Assembly (NCBI RefSeq): GCF_026672545.1 | Contig: NZ_JAPPRJ010000001.1 | Coordinates: forward strand, 1,866,001-1,930,000 | DNA: 64,000 nt | Source: Rhizobium sp. SL86 | GTDB taxonomy: Bacteria > Pseudomonadota > Alphaproteobacteria > Rhizobiales > Rhizobiaceae | Direction of reading: 5' to 3' | Part shown: positions 9,440 to 18,432 of the stretch, piece by piece | Layout of the letters: each line of letters begins with the position of its first letter | Position numbering within the stretch: position 1 is the stretch's first letter | Notes under the pieces: generated by a model | What the model was told of the DNA's origin: nothing | Databases searched by the model: none | Seen by the model: only the letters and a program-made list of their open reading frames with translations | Position numbers and translations under genes: made by a program

Positions 9440-9916
9440 TCACTCTCCTCCCGTATCTCCTCCCGCGGTTCGTGCGGCAATCTTCTGTCGTTCCAGCACC
9501 CGGTCTCGCGCCGAGACGCCCAGAAGATCCGCTATCCTCCAGATCACGTGATCTTCCATCTCGCTGCGCTCGCCGTCGGCATAAACGAGATCCCAGAGGG
9601 CTCCCACCAGCACGACGCACTCGTCCGGACCAAGATGTCGTTTAAGATCGGAGGTAAAACGATAGTAGTCAACCGCTTCCGAGCCCATCGCCCGGCCCGT
9701 TTCCATCAATGTGCGCAGATGCGCCTTGTCGAGCTGGTAACGTTCCCGCAGGAGTTCCTCCAGGCGGGCCTGCTCGTCCTTCGAGATCCTCCCATCCGCT
9801 TCCATCACCTGGAAACACAGGGCGACGAAGGCGACGCGCGGATCATCCGGAGCAAAGTCGCCGGAGGGGCGGTCGCCGGTCAACTGGTGGAAGACGTCGA
9901 GAATACGATCGAACAT
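9440..9916 (-). CDS. TerB-like (tellurite resistance B / DUF-type) protein
   Basis: A 158-residue, all-helical cytoplasmic protein with two acidic repeats typical of the TerB fold, VMEADGRISKDE and VYADGERSEMEDHVIW, which may bind metal. The family is named for tellurite resistance, but most members, including those in rhizobial heme clusters, have no proven role. The ATG at 9916 has AGGG close upstream; a GTG at 9922 would overlap that site. The gene begins 7 bases after the HemY-N protein gene ends and belongs to the same minus-strand run. Confidence 0.8.
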   Translation of the reverse strand: MFDRILDVFHQLTGDRPSGDFAPDDPRVAFVALCFQVMEADGRISKDEQARLEELLRERYQLDKAHLRTLMETGRAMGSEAVDYYRFTSDLKRHLGPDECVVLVGALWDLVYADGERSEMEDHVIWRIADLLGVSARDRVLERQKIAARTAGGDTGGE

Positions 9917-9923
9917 TGTCACC

Positions 9924-11567
9924 CTAGAAGAGCTTGAGTCGCGTGGTCGGCGCGGAGGCGGCCTCGTGGTCTTTTACGCCGGGATCGTCCGGCGGGCGGC
10001 CGTTGAACGGGTCATCGGCCGGATCCTTCGGCTTTTCGGCGGACACCGTTGCCATCTCCGGCTTCGGTTTGGCAGCCGGCTCCGCAGTAGCGGCGTCCTT
10101 GTCCCGGACGATGCTGAGCGACGGTGCCTTCGGCGGCTCCACGTCCACAACCTTCGGTGTTTCGCTCGGTTCCAGCCGCGGTTCGGCCGGCGGCTCGACC
10201 GGTTGCTGTTCCCGAAGCGGGGGCAGGCTGGCGATTGCGGTTTCGGCGGCGAGGGACCCTTCCTCGACCGGTCCTTCCAGCTGGCCGAAGGGGCGTTTCC
10301 ATTCAAAGGCATCCAGCCGGCCGGTGACCGGCGAAAGCGGCAGCCAGCGTTCCGAGACGAAACCATCGGCGACCCAGGCCGGATCACGCGGCGCGCGCAG
10401 CGCCTGGTTCAGCCAGTGGCGGATGCGGCCCTGATCACCCGTCTCGCGCTCCTCGATATCGGCGAGCAGCAGATAGGTGCTTTCGCGCGCATCCATGCGC
10501 AGTGCTGCCTCCGCCTTGGCGCGGGCGCGGGTGAAATCCTGCGTGTCGAGCGCGGCCTGGGCGACGGCCAGCAGCGATTCCGGGTTGTTGGGTTTCAGCG
10601 CTTCCAGCTTCTCGGCGCGCTTCAGGCGATCGGCGGCGCTGTCGCCGCTTCTCGCCCGCACATAGGCTTCGGCGACTTGCGGATGGGGTTCGATCTTCCA
10701 GAGGCTTTCGAGTGTGGAGGCCGCCTTGCGCAAATTGTCTTCGCGCAGATAGGCCTTTGCCGCGATGATGCCAGCGGGCACGAGATCCTTGGCGAGCTTC
10801 AAGGCAGCCTTGGCATCGTCGCGAGCCCCCTTCGGATCGGATTCCAGCCGTTCGGTGGCGCGTGCGGTGAGCAGCACGGCCTTCCAGCGGTCGGCCTGCT
10901 TGCGTTCGATGACATTGGCGATCTTCTGCTGGTCGAGCAGCCTGACGGCATCCTCCCAGCGACCGGCCTGACAGCGATATTCGAGCGTCGCTTCCGCGGC
11001 CCAGGGCAGGTAGGGCGCATGTTCGACGGCGGTCTCGGCATACTGGCGGGCCGCCTCGTTGGCGCCCAGGCGGCGTGCCTCCATATAAAGGCCGCGCAGG
11101 CCGAGTTCGCGCGTTTCCGGGTCCTCGGCCATCTTTTCAAAGAGTTCGCGGGCCTCCTCGTTGCGGCCCTCGATCAGTGCGGTCTGGGCTTCCAGAAGCT
11201 GGATCAGCGGCTCCTGGTCGGCCCGCAGCAGGCCGCGGGCACGCGCACTCATCTTGCGCGCCAGAAGCGCATTGCCGGCACCGGCGGCGATCAGGCCGGT
11301 CGAGAGCGCCTGATAACCGCGATCCCGCTTGCGGGCGCGGAAGAAGCGGCGCACGGAATGCGGCGAGGTCCAGATCGTCTGGATCAGCCACCACACGAAC
11401 ATCACGGCAAAGACGAGCGCGACGATGGCGGTGGCCGCCACCATGATGCTCGTCTCGATCTCCATGTTCTGCCAGGTGACGGTGATCAGGCCTGGCCGGT
11501 CGGCGAGCCAGGAGAAACCCCAGCCAAGGGCAAGCGTGACGACGGCGAAGAGGAATAGGCGGATCAT
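9924..11567 (-). CDS. hemY: HemY-N domain / TPR membrane protein of the heme cluster
   Basis: A 547-residue protein with two N-terminal membrane segments (about residues 1-20 and 40-65, around the HemY-N motif), a long TPR-like helical region (about 95-370) and a proline- and acid-rich disordered tail. It is called HemY in enterobacteria from its place in the hem operon, and orf52 in purple bacteria. It is not the protoporphyrinogen oxidase of Bacillus. It probably scaffolds heme enzymes at the membrane. It follows the mitofilin gene by 13 bases, with GAGGAGA as ribosome-binding site. Confidence 0.9.
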   Translation of the reverse strand: MIRLFLFAVVTLALGWGFSWLADRPGLITVTWQNMEIETSIMVAATAIVALVFAVMFVWWLIQTIWTSPHSVRRFFRARKRDRGYQALSTGLIAAGAGNALLARKMSARARGLLRADQEPLIQLLEAQTALIEGRNEEARELFEKMAEDPETRELGLRGLYMEARRLGANEAARQYAETAVEHAPYLPWAAEATLEYRCQAGRWEDAVRLLDQQKIANVIERKQADRWKAVLLTARATERLESDPKGARDDAKAALKLAKDLVPAGIIAAKAYLREDNLRKAASTLESLWKIEPHPQVAEAYVRARSGDSAADRLKRAEKLEALKPNNPESLLAVAQAALDTQDFTRARAKAEAALRMDARESTYLLLADIEERETGDQGRIRHWLNQALRAPRDPAWVADGFVSERWLPLSPVTGRLDAFEWKRPFGQLEGPVEEGSLAAETAIASLPPLREQQPVEPPAEPRLEPSETPKVVDVEPPKAPSLSIVRDKDAATAEPAAKPKPEMATVSAEKPKDPADDPFNGRPPDDPGVKDHEAASAPTTRLKLF

Positions 11568-11580
11568 CTGTCTGGTCTCC

Positions 11581-12984
11581 TCAACCGTTCGTGCCGGCGC
11601 TGGCCATGGCGCGGGTCAACGTCGCATTCATCAGATCTTCCACGGCAATACGGGCGTCGAGCGCCTTCTTGAAGTCTGCGGAGGCCTGCTTTCCGGCATC
11701 GGGAAGGCTGTTCCACTCGGCCACGGCGGCCTTGAGGTCTCCGCTCTTCACGCGCTCCTCCATGCGGGCAACGATCGCTTCCGGTGTCTCGCCTTCCACC
11801 TCGCCCACGGGGCGGACCTTGACCATGCGCATGGCGCTGGAGAACAGGCGGTCGGTAATGCTTTCGCCTTCGACCGGCTGGTGGACGGCATCGAGGATCG
11901 CGCTGGTCGCCGGCTGCAGGCGGCGCGTCAGCTCCGCCCGGGTCGGCACGCCCTGTTCGGCATAGGCGCGCAGTTCGGCGACAGCCGGATCATCCTCGGC
12001 CACCTGGGCAAAGGTCTGCAGTTCGGCGGCAAACGAGCCGCCGCGTTCGGTCGCAGCCTTCAGTGCAGCCGCGGCAAGCGCCCGGGCGACCGCCTGTTCG
12101 CGGCCCGGCTGGTTCACGCGGGTCTCCAACGTGTTCAACCGCTGGCCAAGTTCCGCATCGTTGGCGCTTTCGGCTTCGGTCGCCGATTTCAGCGCGTCGA
12201 GATCCTTCTGCAGCGTGGCGAGCCGCTGCTCGAGTTCCCCCTGACCGTTCTGGCCGGCGGCACTTTCGAGCGCCTGGATGCGCTGCTGAAGCTCTTCTCC
12301 ACCTGCGGGCGAGGTTGCCGCGCTGACGCGCAGGGAATCCATCTGCTGGCGAAGTTCATCCAGTTCGGCGCGTGTGGCGGCGGACGGCTGTTGGCTGAGG
12401 CCCGGAAGATAACCGGCATATTGCATGCTGCCGGCGAGAAACAGGGCGACAAGACCGCCGAGAATGCCGGAAGCCACCATCGCCGAGGTGCGGGCGCCCT
12501 TGTCCTGGCTTGCGACGGGCGGCGGAGGCGCCGGAGCCTCGTCCGGAACGGGTCTCGGAGTGTCTGTTGAATCCGTGCGGGGCATGTCCGGGGTTGGGGG
12601 CGCGGATGCCAGGGCGGGCTCGTCGTCCGTCCGGGTGTCCGTCGGGCTTTCCGCCGGAGCCTCGGCAGCCTTCTCGGCCGGCGCCGGCTCGCCGGAGGCC
12701 TGTTCCACGGCTGTCTGTGCTGCAAAATCGGGTGTTTCGGCCTCGGGTGCGGCGGGCTGCTCGGTCGAGGGCGCTGCATTGCCCTCCACGGCTTCCGGCG
12801 CGGAACTCTCGTTTGCGGCGACCGCTGGCTCCGGCGCATCGGTATCGTTGCTGCGCGCCGGTTCGGCCACCGGGCTCGCATCGTCCTTTGCGGCATTGTC
12901 CGGTCCGACAGCCTCGGCTGCCAGATCGATCGTGACCGGTGTCTTTCCCGAACGGGAACGGCGGGGCGGCTTATCGGAAACCAT
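11581..12984 (-). CDS. Alphaproteobacterial mitofilin (Mic60 homologue, COG4223)
   Basis: A 467-residue protein. Residues 1-165 are a low-complexity Ala/Pro/Glu region; residues 166-187 form one membrane anchor (MVASGILGGLVALFLAGSM). Residues about 203-290 are a coiled coil of LxxLxxxL type, and about 295-460 form a conserved helical domain ending KALDARIAVEDLMNATL. This order and the place between hemD and hemY are those of the alphaproteobacterial Mic60 proteins that share ancestry with mitochondrial mitofilin and shape inner membranes. The name rests on architecture and synteny. GAGG precedes the ATG. Confidence 0.85.
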   Translation of the reverse strand: MVSDKPPRRSRSGKTPVTIDLAAEAVGPDNAAKDDASPVAEPARSNDTDAPEPAVAANESSAPEAVEGNAAPSTEQPAAPEAETPDFAAQTAVEQASGEPAPAEKAAEAPAESPTDTRTDDEPALASAPPTPDMPRTDSTDTPRPVPDEAPAPPPPVASQDKGARTSAMVASGILGGLVALFLAGSMQYAGYLPGLSQQPSAATRAELDELRQQMDSLRVSAATSPAGGEELQQRIQALESAAGQNGQGELEQRLATLQKDLDALKSATEAESANDAELGQRLNTLETRVNQPGREQAVARALAAAALKAATERGGSFAAELQTFAQVAEDDPAVAELRAYAEQGVPTRAELTRRLQPATSAILDAVHQPVEGESITDRLFSSAMRMVKVRPVGEVEGETPEAIVARMEERVKSGDLKAAVAEWNSLPDAGKQASADFKKALDARIAVEDLMNATLTRAMASAGTNG

Positions 12985-13048
12985 GGCAACCTCATTCTGG
13001 ACTGTCTCACCTGGAACCTAGTCAGCCGGGGGACAGATGGAAAGAGCC

Positions 13049-13771
13049 TCAGCCGATTTTGGTTCCCGCGCACGACGAAAGAAGAAGGAGAAGCTCGTCT
13101 TCCTTCGGATGATCCGCGACATGCAGGGCGATCGTGTCTTTTTGCGGAACATCGGCTGCGATCTGCGGGCTGAGGCACAGAACATGGAAGAGGCGGCCTG
13201 AGCCTTCCGGCAGCAGGGGCAGGGCCCGCTGGAAAAAGCGGCGCGCGGTTTCGCGCGAATAAAGGAGAACGGCATCCGGAAACGGGTGAAGGCTCGCCCG
13301 CTGTTCTTCGGTCCAGTCGACCGCGCGCATGGCGTAGACGTCGGCCGTGCGGAAATGCAGACCGGCGGTGCGAAGACCGGCCTCGAAGCCCGGTGCGCGG
13401 GGGGAGCCTGCCAGGTAGAGAATGTCCTCGGCACCGCGTTCGGCCAGCAGGCGCGCCAGATGCTCGCCATCCCCGGGGCCTGCCTCGACATGCCGGAAAC
13501 CGGCCTGCCGTGCAGCCTCTGCCGTTGTTTCGCCCACGGTAAAAACAGGGGTATCCCGATGCGCTGAAAGATCGAGGTCCGTCAAGACACGGACCGCTTC
13601 CGCGCTCGTGATGGCAAGCGCTGCATGCGCAAGCGCCAGCGCATCGGCTGCGGCGTCGGGATCGTGAACCGGGACGCTCACTGGCAGAAGAACCGGCTCA
13701 TGGCCGAGGTGGGTCAGCTTTTCCGCGGTGCGGGCGGCACTGGTCGGAGGCCGTGTGACGATCACCCGCAT
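13049..13771 (-). CDS. hemD: Uroporphyrinogen-III synthase
   Basis: A 240-residue enzyme that closes and isomerises hydroxymethylbilane to uroporphyrinogen III, the step after HemC in tetrapyrrole synthesis. Sequence conservation in this family is low. Supporting points are the N-terminal MRVIVTRP, the central VFTVGETTAEAARQAGF, and DILYLAGSPRAPGFE, all placed as in HemD, plus its position 20 bases after hemC. The ATG at 13771 has GGAGG 5 bases upstream, which decides it over a GTG at 13795 that would overlap the end of hemC. Confidence 0.93.
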   Translation of the reverse strand: MRVIVTRPPTSAARTAEKLTHLGHEPVLLPVSVPVHDPDAAADALALAHAALAITSAEAVRVLTDLDLSAHRDTPVFTVGETTAEAARQAGFRHVEAGPGDGEHLARLLAERGAEDILYLAGSPRAPGFEAGLRTAGLHFRTADVYAMRAVDWTEEQRASLHPFPDAVLLYSRETARRFFQRALPLLPEGSGRLFHVLCLSPQIAADVPQKDTIALHVADHPKEDELLLLLSSCAGTKIG

Positions 13772-13791
13772 GCAGGCCTCCGTATGTCTGC

Positions 13792-14721
13792 TCAAGTCCA
13801 GTCAGCGAAGAAATCCGGACCGGCGGCAGAACGCACGGTCTCGCCGGCCTTCCGTCCCAGTGCCAGGGCGTCGCGGCGAAGCCCGGAAATCTCGACCGCG
13901 TGTTCCTGCTGGCCGTCCGGCGTCAGGATCAGGCCGGAAAAATGCAGGTGATCGCCGTCACAGCGGGCATAACCGGCAATCGGCGTGCGACAGGATCCGT
14001 CGAGGGCGGCGAGAAAGGCGCGCTCGCAGCTGACCGCATCTGAGGTGGGGCGGTCATTGATCGCCTCGAGCAGGTCGAGCACACGGTCGTCGCCGATCCG
14101 GCTTTCGATGCAGATTGCCCCTTGCGCCGGCGCCGGCGGAAAATCGGCCGGGTCCATGACTTCCGTCACCACATCGCTCATCGTCAGCCGGTTGAGGCCG
14201 GCAAGCGCCAGCAGCGTGGCATCCACCTGGCCTTCCTCCAGCTTGCGCAGGCGGGTTTCCACCAGGCCGCGGAAGGTGATGACGGAAATGTCCGGTCGGC
14301 GGCGGCGAATGAGGGCCTGGCGGCGCAGCGACGACGAGCCGATCGTGGCGCCATCCGGTAGCGCCGCAAGAGTCGGTGCCGTGCGGCCGATAAAGGCATC
14401 GCGAAAATCCTCGCGCGGCAGGAAGGCGGAGAGTTCCAGGCCGTCCGGCAGCACGGTCGGCATGTCCTTCGAGGAATGCACGGCAAAATCCAGCTCGCCG
14501 GACGAAAGCTGGTCTTCCAGTTCCTGGGTGAACAGGCCCTTGCCGCCAACTTCTGCCAGCGGACGGTCGGTGATGCGGTCGCCCTTGGTGGAGAGCACGA
14601 CGATCTCGAACATCTCTTCCGGAAGCCCGTGTGCCGCCATCAGCCGGGCGCGGGTTTCAGAGGCCTGCGCCAATGCCAGCGGGCTGCCGCGCGTGCCGAT
14701 CCGGAAAGGTTTTGTTTGCAT
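13792..14721 (-). CDS. hemC: Hydroxymethylbilane synthase (porphobilinogen deaminase)
   Basis: A 309-residue enzyme that polymerises four porphobilinogens on a dipyrromethane cofactor. The cofactor cysteine is C244 in [10 protein letters not shown]. Also present are [13 protein letters not shown] at the N-terminus, VHSSKDMPT with the catalytic aspartate, and [10 protein letters not shown]. Full length for the family. It is the first gene of a minus-strand operon hemC-hemD-Mic60-hemY-terB-amidotransferase and diverges from tsaD across 73 bases that must hold both promoters. Confidence 0.98.
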   Translation of the reverse strand: MQTKPFRIGTRGSPLALAQASETRARLMAAHGLPEEMFEIVVLSTKGDRITDRPLAEVGGKGLFTQELEDQLSSGELDFAVHSSKDMPTVLPDGLELSAFLPREDFRDAFIGRTAPTLAALPDGATIGSSSLRRQALIRRRRPDISVITFRGLVETRLRKLEEGQVDATLLALAGLNRLTMSDVVTEVMDPADFPPAPAQGAICIESRIGDDRVLDLLEAINDRPTSDAVSCERAFLAALDGSCRTPIAGYARCDGDHLHFSGLILTPDGQQEHAVEISGLRRDALALGRKAGETVRSAAGPDFFADWT

Positions 14722-14794
14722 CTGCCGTCATCCATTGTTACGCGTCTGCTTCGTAACCGGCTTTGGCGGACACCGCAATTCACCCGAACGTTTC

Positions 14795-15889
14795 ATGACC
14801 TCTTCCTCACGTATCCTCGGCATCGAAACCAGCTGCGACGAAACCGCTGCGGCGATTGTCGTGCGGCATCCGGACGGGCGTGGCGAGATCGTTTCCGACG
14901 TCGTTTTGTCGCAGCTTGATGAACACAGCGCCTTTGGCGGCGTGGTTCCGGAAATTGCCGCGCGTGCGCATGTCGATGCGCTGGATGGCCTGATCGAGGA
15001 GGCGCTGGCGCGGGCGGGCATAACCCTGGAGGATATCGATGCGGTGGCGGCCACGGCCGGTCCCGGCCTGATCGGCGGCCTGCTCGTCGGCCTGATGACC
15101 GGCAAGGCGATCGCCATGGCGGCGAAAAAGCCGCTTTACGCGGTCAACCATCTGGAAGGCCATGCGCTGACGGCGCGGCTGACAGACGGACTTTCTTTTC
15201 CTTATCTGATGCTGCTCGTTTCCGGCGGCCACACGCAGCTCGTGCTGGTCAAGGGCGTCGGCGACTACGAGCGCTGGGGCACGACGATCGACGATGCGCT
15301 GGGCGAGGCCTTCGACAAGACGGCGAAGCTGCTCGGTCTTCCTTATCCCGGCGGTCCCGCCGTGGAAAAGGCGGCGCTCACCGGCAATCCGGAGCGTTTC
15401 GACCTGCCGCGGCCGCTTGTCGGCGAAGCGCGGCTCGATTTTTCCTTCTCCGGCCTGAAGACGGCGGTGCGCCAGGCGGCAACCGCCATCCAGCCGCTGA
15501 CGGAACAGGATATCGCCGATATCTGCGCCTCCTTCCAGCGCGCCATCTCGCGCACGTTGAAGGACCGCATCGGCCGTGGGCTTGCACGATTCCGTGAACG
15601 TTTCCCGCAGGAGAGCCAGCCGGCGCTGGTCGTGGCCGGCGGGGTTGCCGCCAATCAGGTCATCCGCGACACGCTGCAGGCGCTGTGCCAGCAGCACGGT
15701 TTCCGTTTCATCGCGCCGCCGATCCGCCTGTGCACGGACAATGCCGCGATGATCGCCTGGGCAGGGCTCGAGCGGATGGCTGCGGGCCTTGCCGATGATC
15801 CGATTTCGGTCGCGCCCCGGTCGCGCTGGCCGCTCGATGCGGATGCCGCGGCCCTGATCGGATCGGGCAAACGTGGAGCAAAGGCATGA
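14795..15889 (+). CDS. tsaD: tRNA N6-adenosine threonylcarbamoyltransferase
   Basis: A 364-residue Kae1/Qri7 family protein that makes t6A37 in ANN-decoding tRNAs together with TsaB, TsaC and TsaE. The metal-binding HLEGH (in [13 protein letters not shown]) and the ASKHA-fold motifs [26 protein letters not shown] and [10 protein letters not shown] are all present. The start at 14795 gives the canonical [17 protein letters not shown]; the longer upstream frame overlaps hemC on the other strand and is spurious. gpsA follows 10 bases downstream, the usual rhizobial order. Confidence 0.97.
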   Translation: MTSSSRILGIETSCDETAAAIVVRHPDGRGEIVSDVVLSQLDEHSAFGGVVPEIAARAHVDALDGLIEEALARAGITLEDIDAVAATAGPGLIGGLLVGLMTGKAIAMAAKKPLYAVNHLEGHALTARLTDGLSFPYLMLLVSGGHTQLVLVKGVGDYERWGTTIDDALGEAFDKTAKLLGLPYPGGPAVEKAALTGNPERFDLPRPLVGEARLDFSFSGLKTAVRQAATAIQPLTEQDIADICASFQRAISRTLKDRIGRGLARFRERFPQESQPALVVAGGVAANQVIRDTLQALCQQHGFRFIAPPIRLCTDNAAMIAWAGLERMAAGLADDPISVAPRSRWPLDADAAALIGSGKRGAKA

Positions 15890-15899
15890 GGCATCTCCT

Positions 15900-16889
15900 A
15901 TGAGCGAACGGGAAAAGATCGTCGTCATCGGTGCCGGCGCCTTCGGCACGGCACTCGCCACCGTGATTGCGCTGGAAGGCAAGGCTGCCGTCACGCTTCT
16001 CGGGCGCGATCCCTCGCTGATGGCGGATCTGCGCAACGACCGGACCCATGATGTCGCCCTTCCCGGCGTGCCGCTGCCGGATGTGCTGGATTTCTCGACC
16101 GAACCGGATGCGCTGGAAGAGGCGAGCATCGTGCTGTTTGCCATGCCTTCGCAGGCGCATGCCGATGCGGCGCGTCATTACGGCCCGTATCTCAAAGCAG
16201 AGGCGATCGTCGTCAGCTGCGCCAAGGGCATCGAACGCTCCTCCGGCCGGCTGCTGACGGATGTGTTGGAACAGGAACTGCCGCATCATCCGGTGGCGGT
16301 GCTCTCCGGTCCCGGTTTTGCCGCCGATATTGCCCGTGGCCTGCCGACGGCGATGGTGATTGCGGCCGCCGATCAGCCGGTCGCGGAGCGGCTGGCGCAC
16401 GCCATCTCGGGTCGCACCTTCCGGCTTTATCCCTCGACCGACCGGATCGGCGTGCAGCTCGGCGGTGCGCTCAAAAACGTGCTGGCGATTGCCGGTGGCA
16501 TTGTCGAAGGCGCGGGGCTCGGCGATTCCGCCCGCGCCGCGCTGATTTCGCGCGGGCTCGCGGAAATGTCGCGGCTTGTGGCCGCCATGGGCGGGCGGGC
16601 CGATACGGTACGCGGGCTCTCCGGCCTCGGCGACCTCGTCCTGACCGCCACCAGCCATCAATCACGCAACCTGCGTTTCGGCATCGGGCTTGGCCAGGGC
16701 GAACCTTCGGACATGTCGGGCGGTCAGCTTATCGAGGGGGCGTTTACGGCCTCGATCGCGGCAAGCCTTGCGGAGCGTCACCAGGTCGAGCTGCCGGTGA
16801 CGGAAGCGGTTGCCGCCATCATCGAGGGTCGGCTTGCCGTTACCACTGCGATGGAACAGCTGATGACCCGGCCCATCACCACGGAATAA
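15900..16889 (+). CDS. gpsA: Glycerol-3-phosphate dehydrogenase [NAD(P)+]
   Basis: A 329-residue cytoplasmic enzyme reducing dihydroxyacetone phosphate to sn-glycerol 3-phosphate for phospholipid synthesis. The Rossmann motif [13 protein letters not shown] is at residues 7-19. Catalytic and substrate residues appear in [27 protein letters not shown] and in [14 protein letters not shown]. The ATG at 15900 has GAGG about 9 bases upstream; the GTG at 15873 would overlap tsaD. Full length for the family, between tsaD and the YciI gene in one operon. Confidence 0.97.
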   Translation: MSEREKIVVIGAGAFGTALATVIALEGKAAVTLLGRDPSLMADLRNDRTHDVALPGVPLPDVLDFSTEPDALEEASIVLFAMPSQAHADAARHYGPYLKAEAIVVSCAKGIERSSGRLLTDVLEQELPHHPVAVLSGPGFAADIARGLPTAMVIAAADQPVAERLAHAISGRTFRLYPSTDRIGVQLGGALKNVLAIAGGIVEGAGLGDSARAALISRGLAEMSRLVAAMGGRADTVRGLSGLGDLVLTATSHQSRNLRFGIGLGQGEPSDMSGGQLIEGAFTASIAASLAERHQVELPVTEAVAAIIEGRLAVTTAMEQLMTRPITTE

Positions 16890-16907
16890 AACAGGAGACA
16901 TCCGACC

Positions 16908-17204
16908 ATGGCACTTTTTGCTTTCGTCTGCGCCGACAAGCCCGGCCACCTGAATGTCCGCATGGACACGCGCCCGGCCCATGTGGATCACCTGAATGCG
17001 CTCAACGAAAAGGGCATCCTCAAGATGGCCGGCCCGTTCCTGGACGGCGAAGGCAAGCCGAATGGCAGCCTTGTCATCGTTGAAGCCGAATCGATCGAAG
17101 CGGCACAGGCGATCGCCGATGCCGATCCTTACACGAAGGCCGGCCTTTTCGCCTCCGTCGAGGTAAAACCCTTCAACTGGGTCTTCAACAAGCCGGGTGC
17201 GTGA
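16908..17204 (+). CDS. YciI family protein
   Basis: A 98-residue ferredoxin-like fold protein. The conserved RPAHVDHLNALNEKGILKMAGPF holds the His-Asp pair typical of YciI, followed by GKPNGSLVIVEAES and DPYTKAGLFASVEVKPFNWVF. Function is unproven; a hydrolase- or dehydratase-like activity has been suggested for the fold. An AGGAG site precedes the ATG. It sits between gpsA and the EVE gene, a small operon conserved in rhizobia. Confidence 0.9.
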   Translation: MALFAFVCADKPGHLNVRMDTRPAHVDHLNALNEKGILKMAGPFLDGEGKPNGSLVIVEAESIEAAQAIADADPYTKAGLFASVEVKPFNWVFNKPGA

Positions 17205-17211
17205 GGCGACA

Positions 17212-17655
17212 ATGGCATCCTACTGGCTCTACAAGTCGGAACCCTTCAAGTGGTCCTGGGAGATGCAGAAGGCCAAGGGCGAGGCCGGCGAGGAATGGAC
17301 CGGCGTGCGCAACTATCTGGCGCGCAACAACATGCGGGCCATGAAGATCGGCGACAAGGGCTTCTTCTACCATTCGAACGAGGGTCTGGAGATCGTCGGC
17401 ATCGTTGAGGTCTGTGCGCTCTCGCATCCCGATTCGACCGCCGAGGGTGACCTGCGCTGGGATTGCGTCGATATCCGCGCCGTCTGCGACATGCCGAAAC
17501 CGGTCTCGCTGAAGGACGTGAAGGCAAACCCGAAGCTCGAAAAGATGTCGCTCGTCACCTCGATGCGGCTTTCGGTCCAGCCGGTGACGGAAGAGGAATA
17601 TGCCGAGGTCTGCCGTATGGGCGGGCTCGACAACCCGCCGCGGTCGCCGGACTAG
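17212..17655 (+). CDS. EVE domain-containing protein
   Basis: A 147-residue single-domain EVE protein (PUA-like fold). Diagnostic segments are YWLYKSEPFKWSWEMQ, GVRNYLARNNMRAMKIGDKGF and FYHSNEGLEIVGIVEV. EVE domains bind modified bases in nucleic acid and appear both in housekeeping RNA biology and in restriction-type defence. In this stand-alone form next to gpsA a housekeeping role is more likely. It starts 7 bases after the YciI stop, with GAGG upstream. Confidence 0.93.
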   Translation: MASYWLYKSEPFKWSWEMQKAKGEAGEEWTGVRNYLARNNMRAMKIGDKGFFYHSNEGLEIVGIVEVCALSHPDSTAEGDLRWDCVDIRAVCDMPKPVSLKDVKANPKLEKMSLVTSMRLSVQPVTEEEYAEVCRMGGLDNPPRSPD

Positions 17656-17768
17656 AGCCGGATGATTTTAGGTCGATTCGACCTAAAATCTGAATCCACT
17701 CTAGAATCAAAGAAGGAGAGCATGATGTCGACCGAAAACCGCATACACTTTTCGGCATCATGCTCTAG
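17656..17768. repeat. Two-hairpin palindromic intergenic repeat
   Basis: First arm: GATTTTAGGTCGA (17664-17676) and its perfect inverse TCGACCTAAAATC (17678-17690), separated by one base. Second arm: GAGCATGATG (17718-17727) against CATCATGCTC (17756-17765), with an inner CCGAAAA/TTTTCGG pair. I recognise the ATTTTAGGTCGA and GCATGATG...TTTTCGGCATCATGC blocks as a high-copy interspersed element of rhizobial genomes (RIME-like). It begins at the EVE stop codon and ends about 15 bases before the region coding the methyltransferase N-terminus. Confidence 0.8.
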
Positions 17769-17825
17769 AAGGGGGCACCTCTGAAGACGGAGCCGCGGGC
17801 CTTCATCCTTGCCAATACCAGCCTG

Positions 17826-18425
17826 ATGGCACCGCCGCATGTGCCGGAAATCCGGCTGCATCTGGCCGACGAGGCGCATGATCTCTGGCTGAAGACGGAG
17901 GAGGATCTGGAGGCGATCGGCCTTCCGCCTCCCTTCTGGGCCTTTGCCTGGGCGGGCGGGCAGGGGCTGTCGCGGTATGTGCTGGATCATCCGGAGACCG
18001 TCCGAGGGCGGTCGGTGCTGGATTTCGCTTCCGGCTCCGGTCTTGTGGCAATTGCCGCTATGATGGCAGGCGCTTCTTCGGTGACGGCCGCCGATATCGA
18101 TCCGTGGACGCAGAGCGCCGTCACGCTGAATGCGCAGGAAAACGGCGTGGCGCTCACCTTCTGCGGCGAAAACCTTGTCGGGCAGCGGGTCGATGCGGAT
18201 GTGGTCCTGGCTGGCGATGTCTTTTACGACCGCGCCTTTGCCGATGCGCTTCTGCCCTGGTTCACGCGCCTTGCCGGGGAGGGCAGGACGGTGATTGTCG
18301 GCGATCCGGGGCGTGCCTATCTGCCGAAGGAGCGGCTTGAAGCGCTGGCCACCTATCAGGTGCCGGTCACCCGGGCGCTGGAAGACAGCGAGGTGAAGAA
18401 GACCACCGTCTGGCGTTTTGTCTGA
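17826..18425 (+). CDS. Class I SAM-dependent methyltransferase (COG3897-like)
   Basis: At least 199 residues. The SAM-binding loop is VLDFASGSGLVAIAAMMAGA, followed by the acidic VTAADIDPWTQ and the post-I motif VLAGDVFYD. Relatives are annotated as nicotinamide N-methyltransferase-like or protein methyltransferases; the substrate is unknown. The first ATG is at 17826, but it has no ribosome-binding site. The 14 codons upstream (from 17784, reading KTEPRAFILANTSL) look coding and match family N-termini as I remember them. They follow a CTG at 17781 with AAGGGGG before it and a stop at 17766, so initiation at CTG 17781 is possible. Confidence 0.8.
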   Translation: MAPPHVPEIRLHLADEAHDLWLKTEEDLEAIGLPPPFWAFAWAGGQGLSRYVLDHPETVRGRSVLDFASGSGLVAIAAMMAGASSVTAADIDPWTQSAVTLNAQENGVALTFCGENLVGQRVDADVVLAGDVFYDRAFADALLPWFTRLAGEGRTVIVGDPGRAYLPKERLEALATYQVPVTRALEDSEVKKTTVWRFV

Positions 18426-18432
18426 AGAACCG

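Noticed and set aside
9430..9480. A 17-residue N-terminal extension of the amidotransferase-like protein
   Set aside because: It would overlap the TerB-like gene by 41 bases and is highly charged; the ATG at 9429 has its own ribosome-binding site.
17212..17655. EVE domain gene as part of a modification-dependent defence system
   Set aside because: It is a single-domain form in a conserved gpsA neighbourhood with no nuclease, helicase or methylase partner of defence type.
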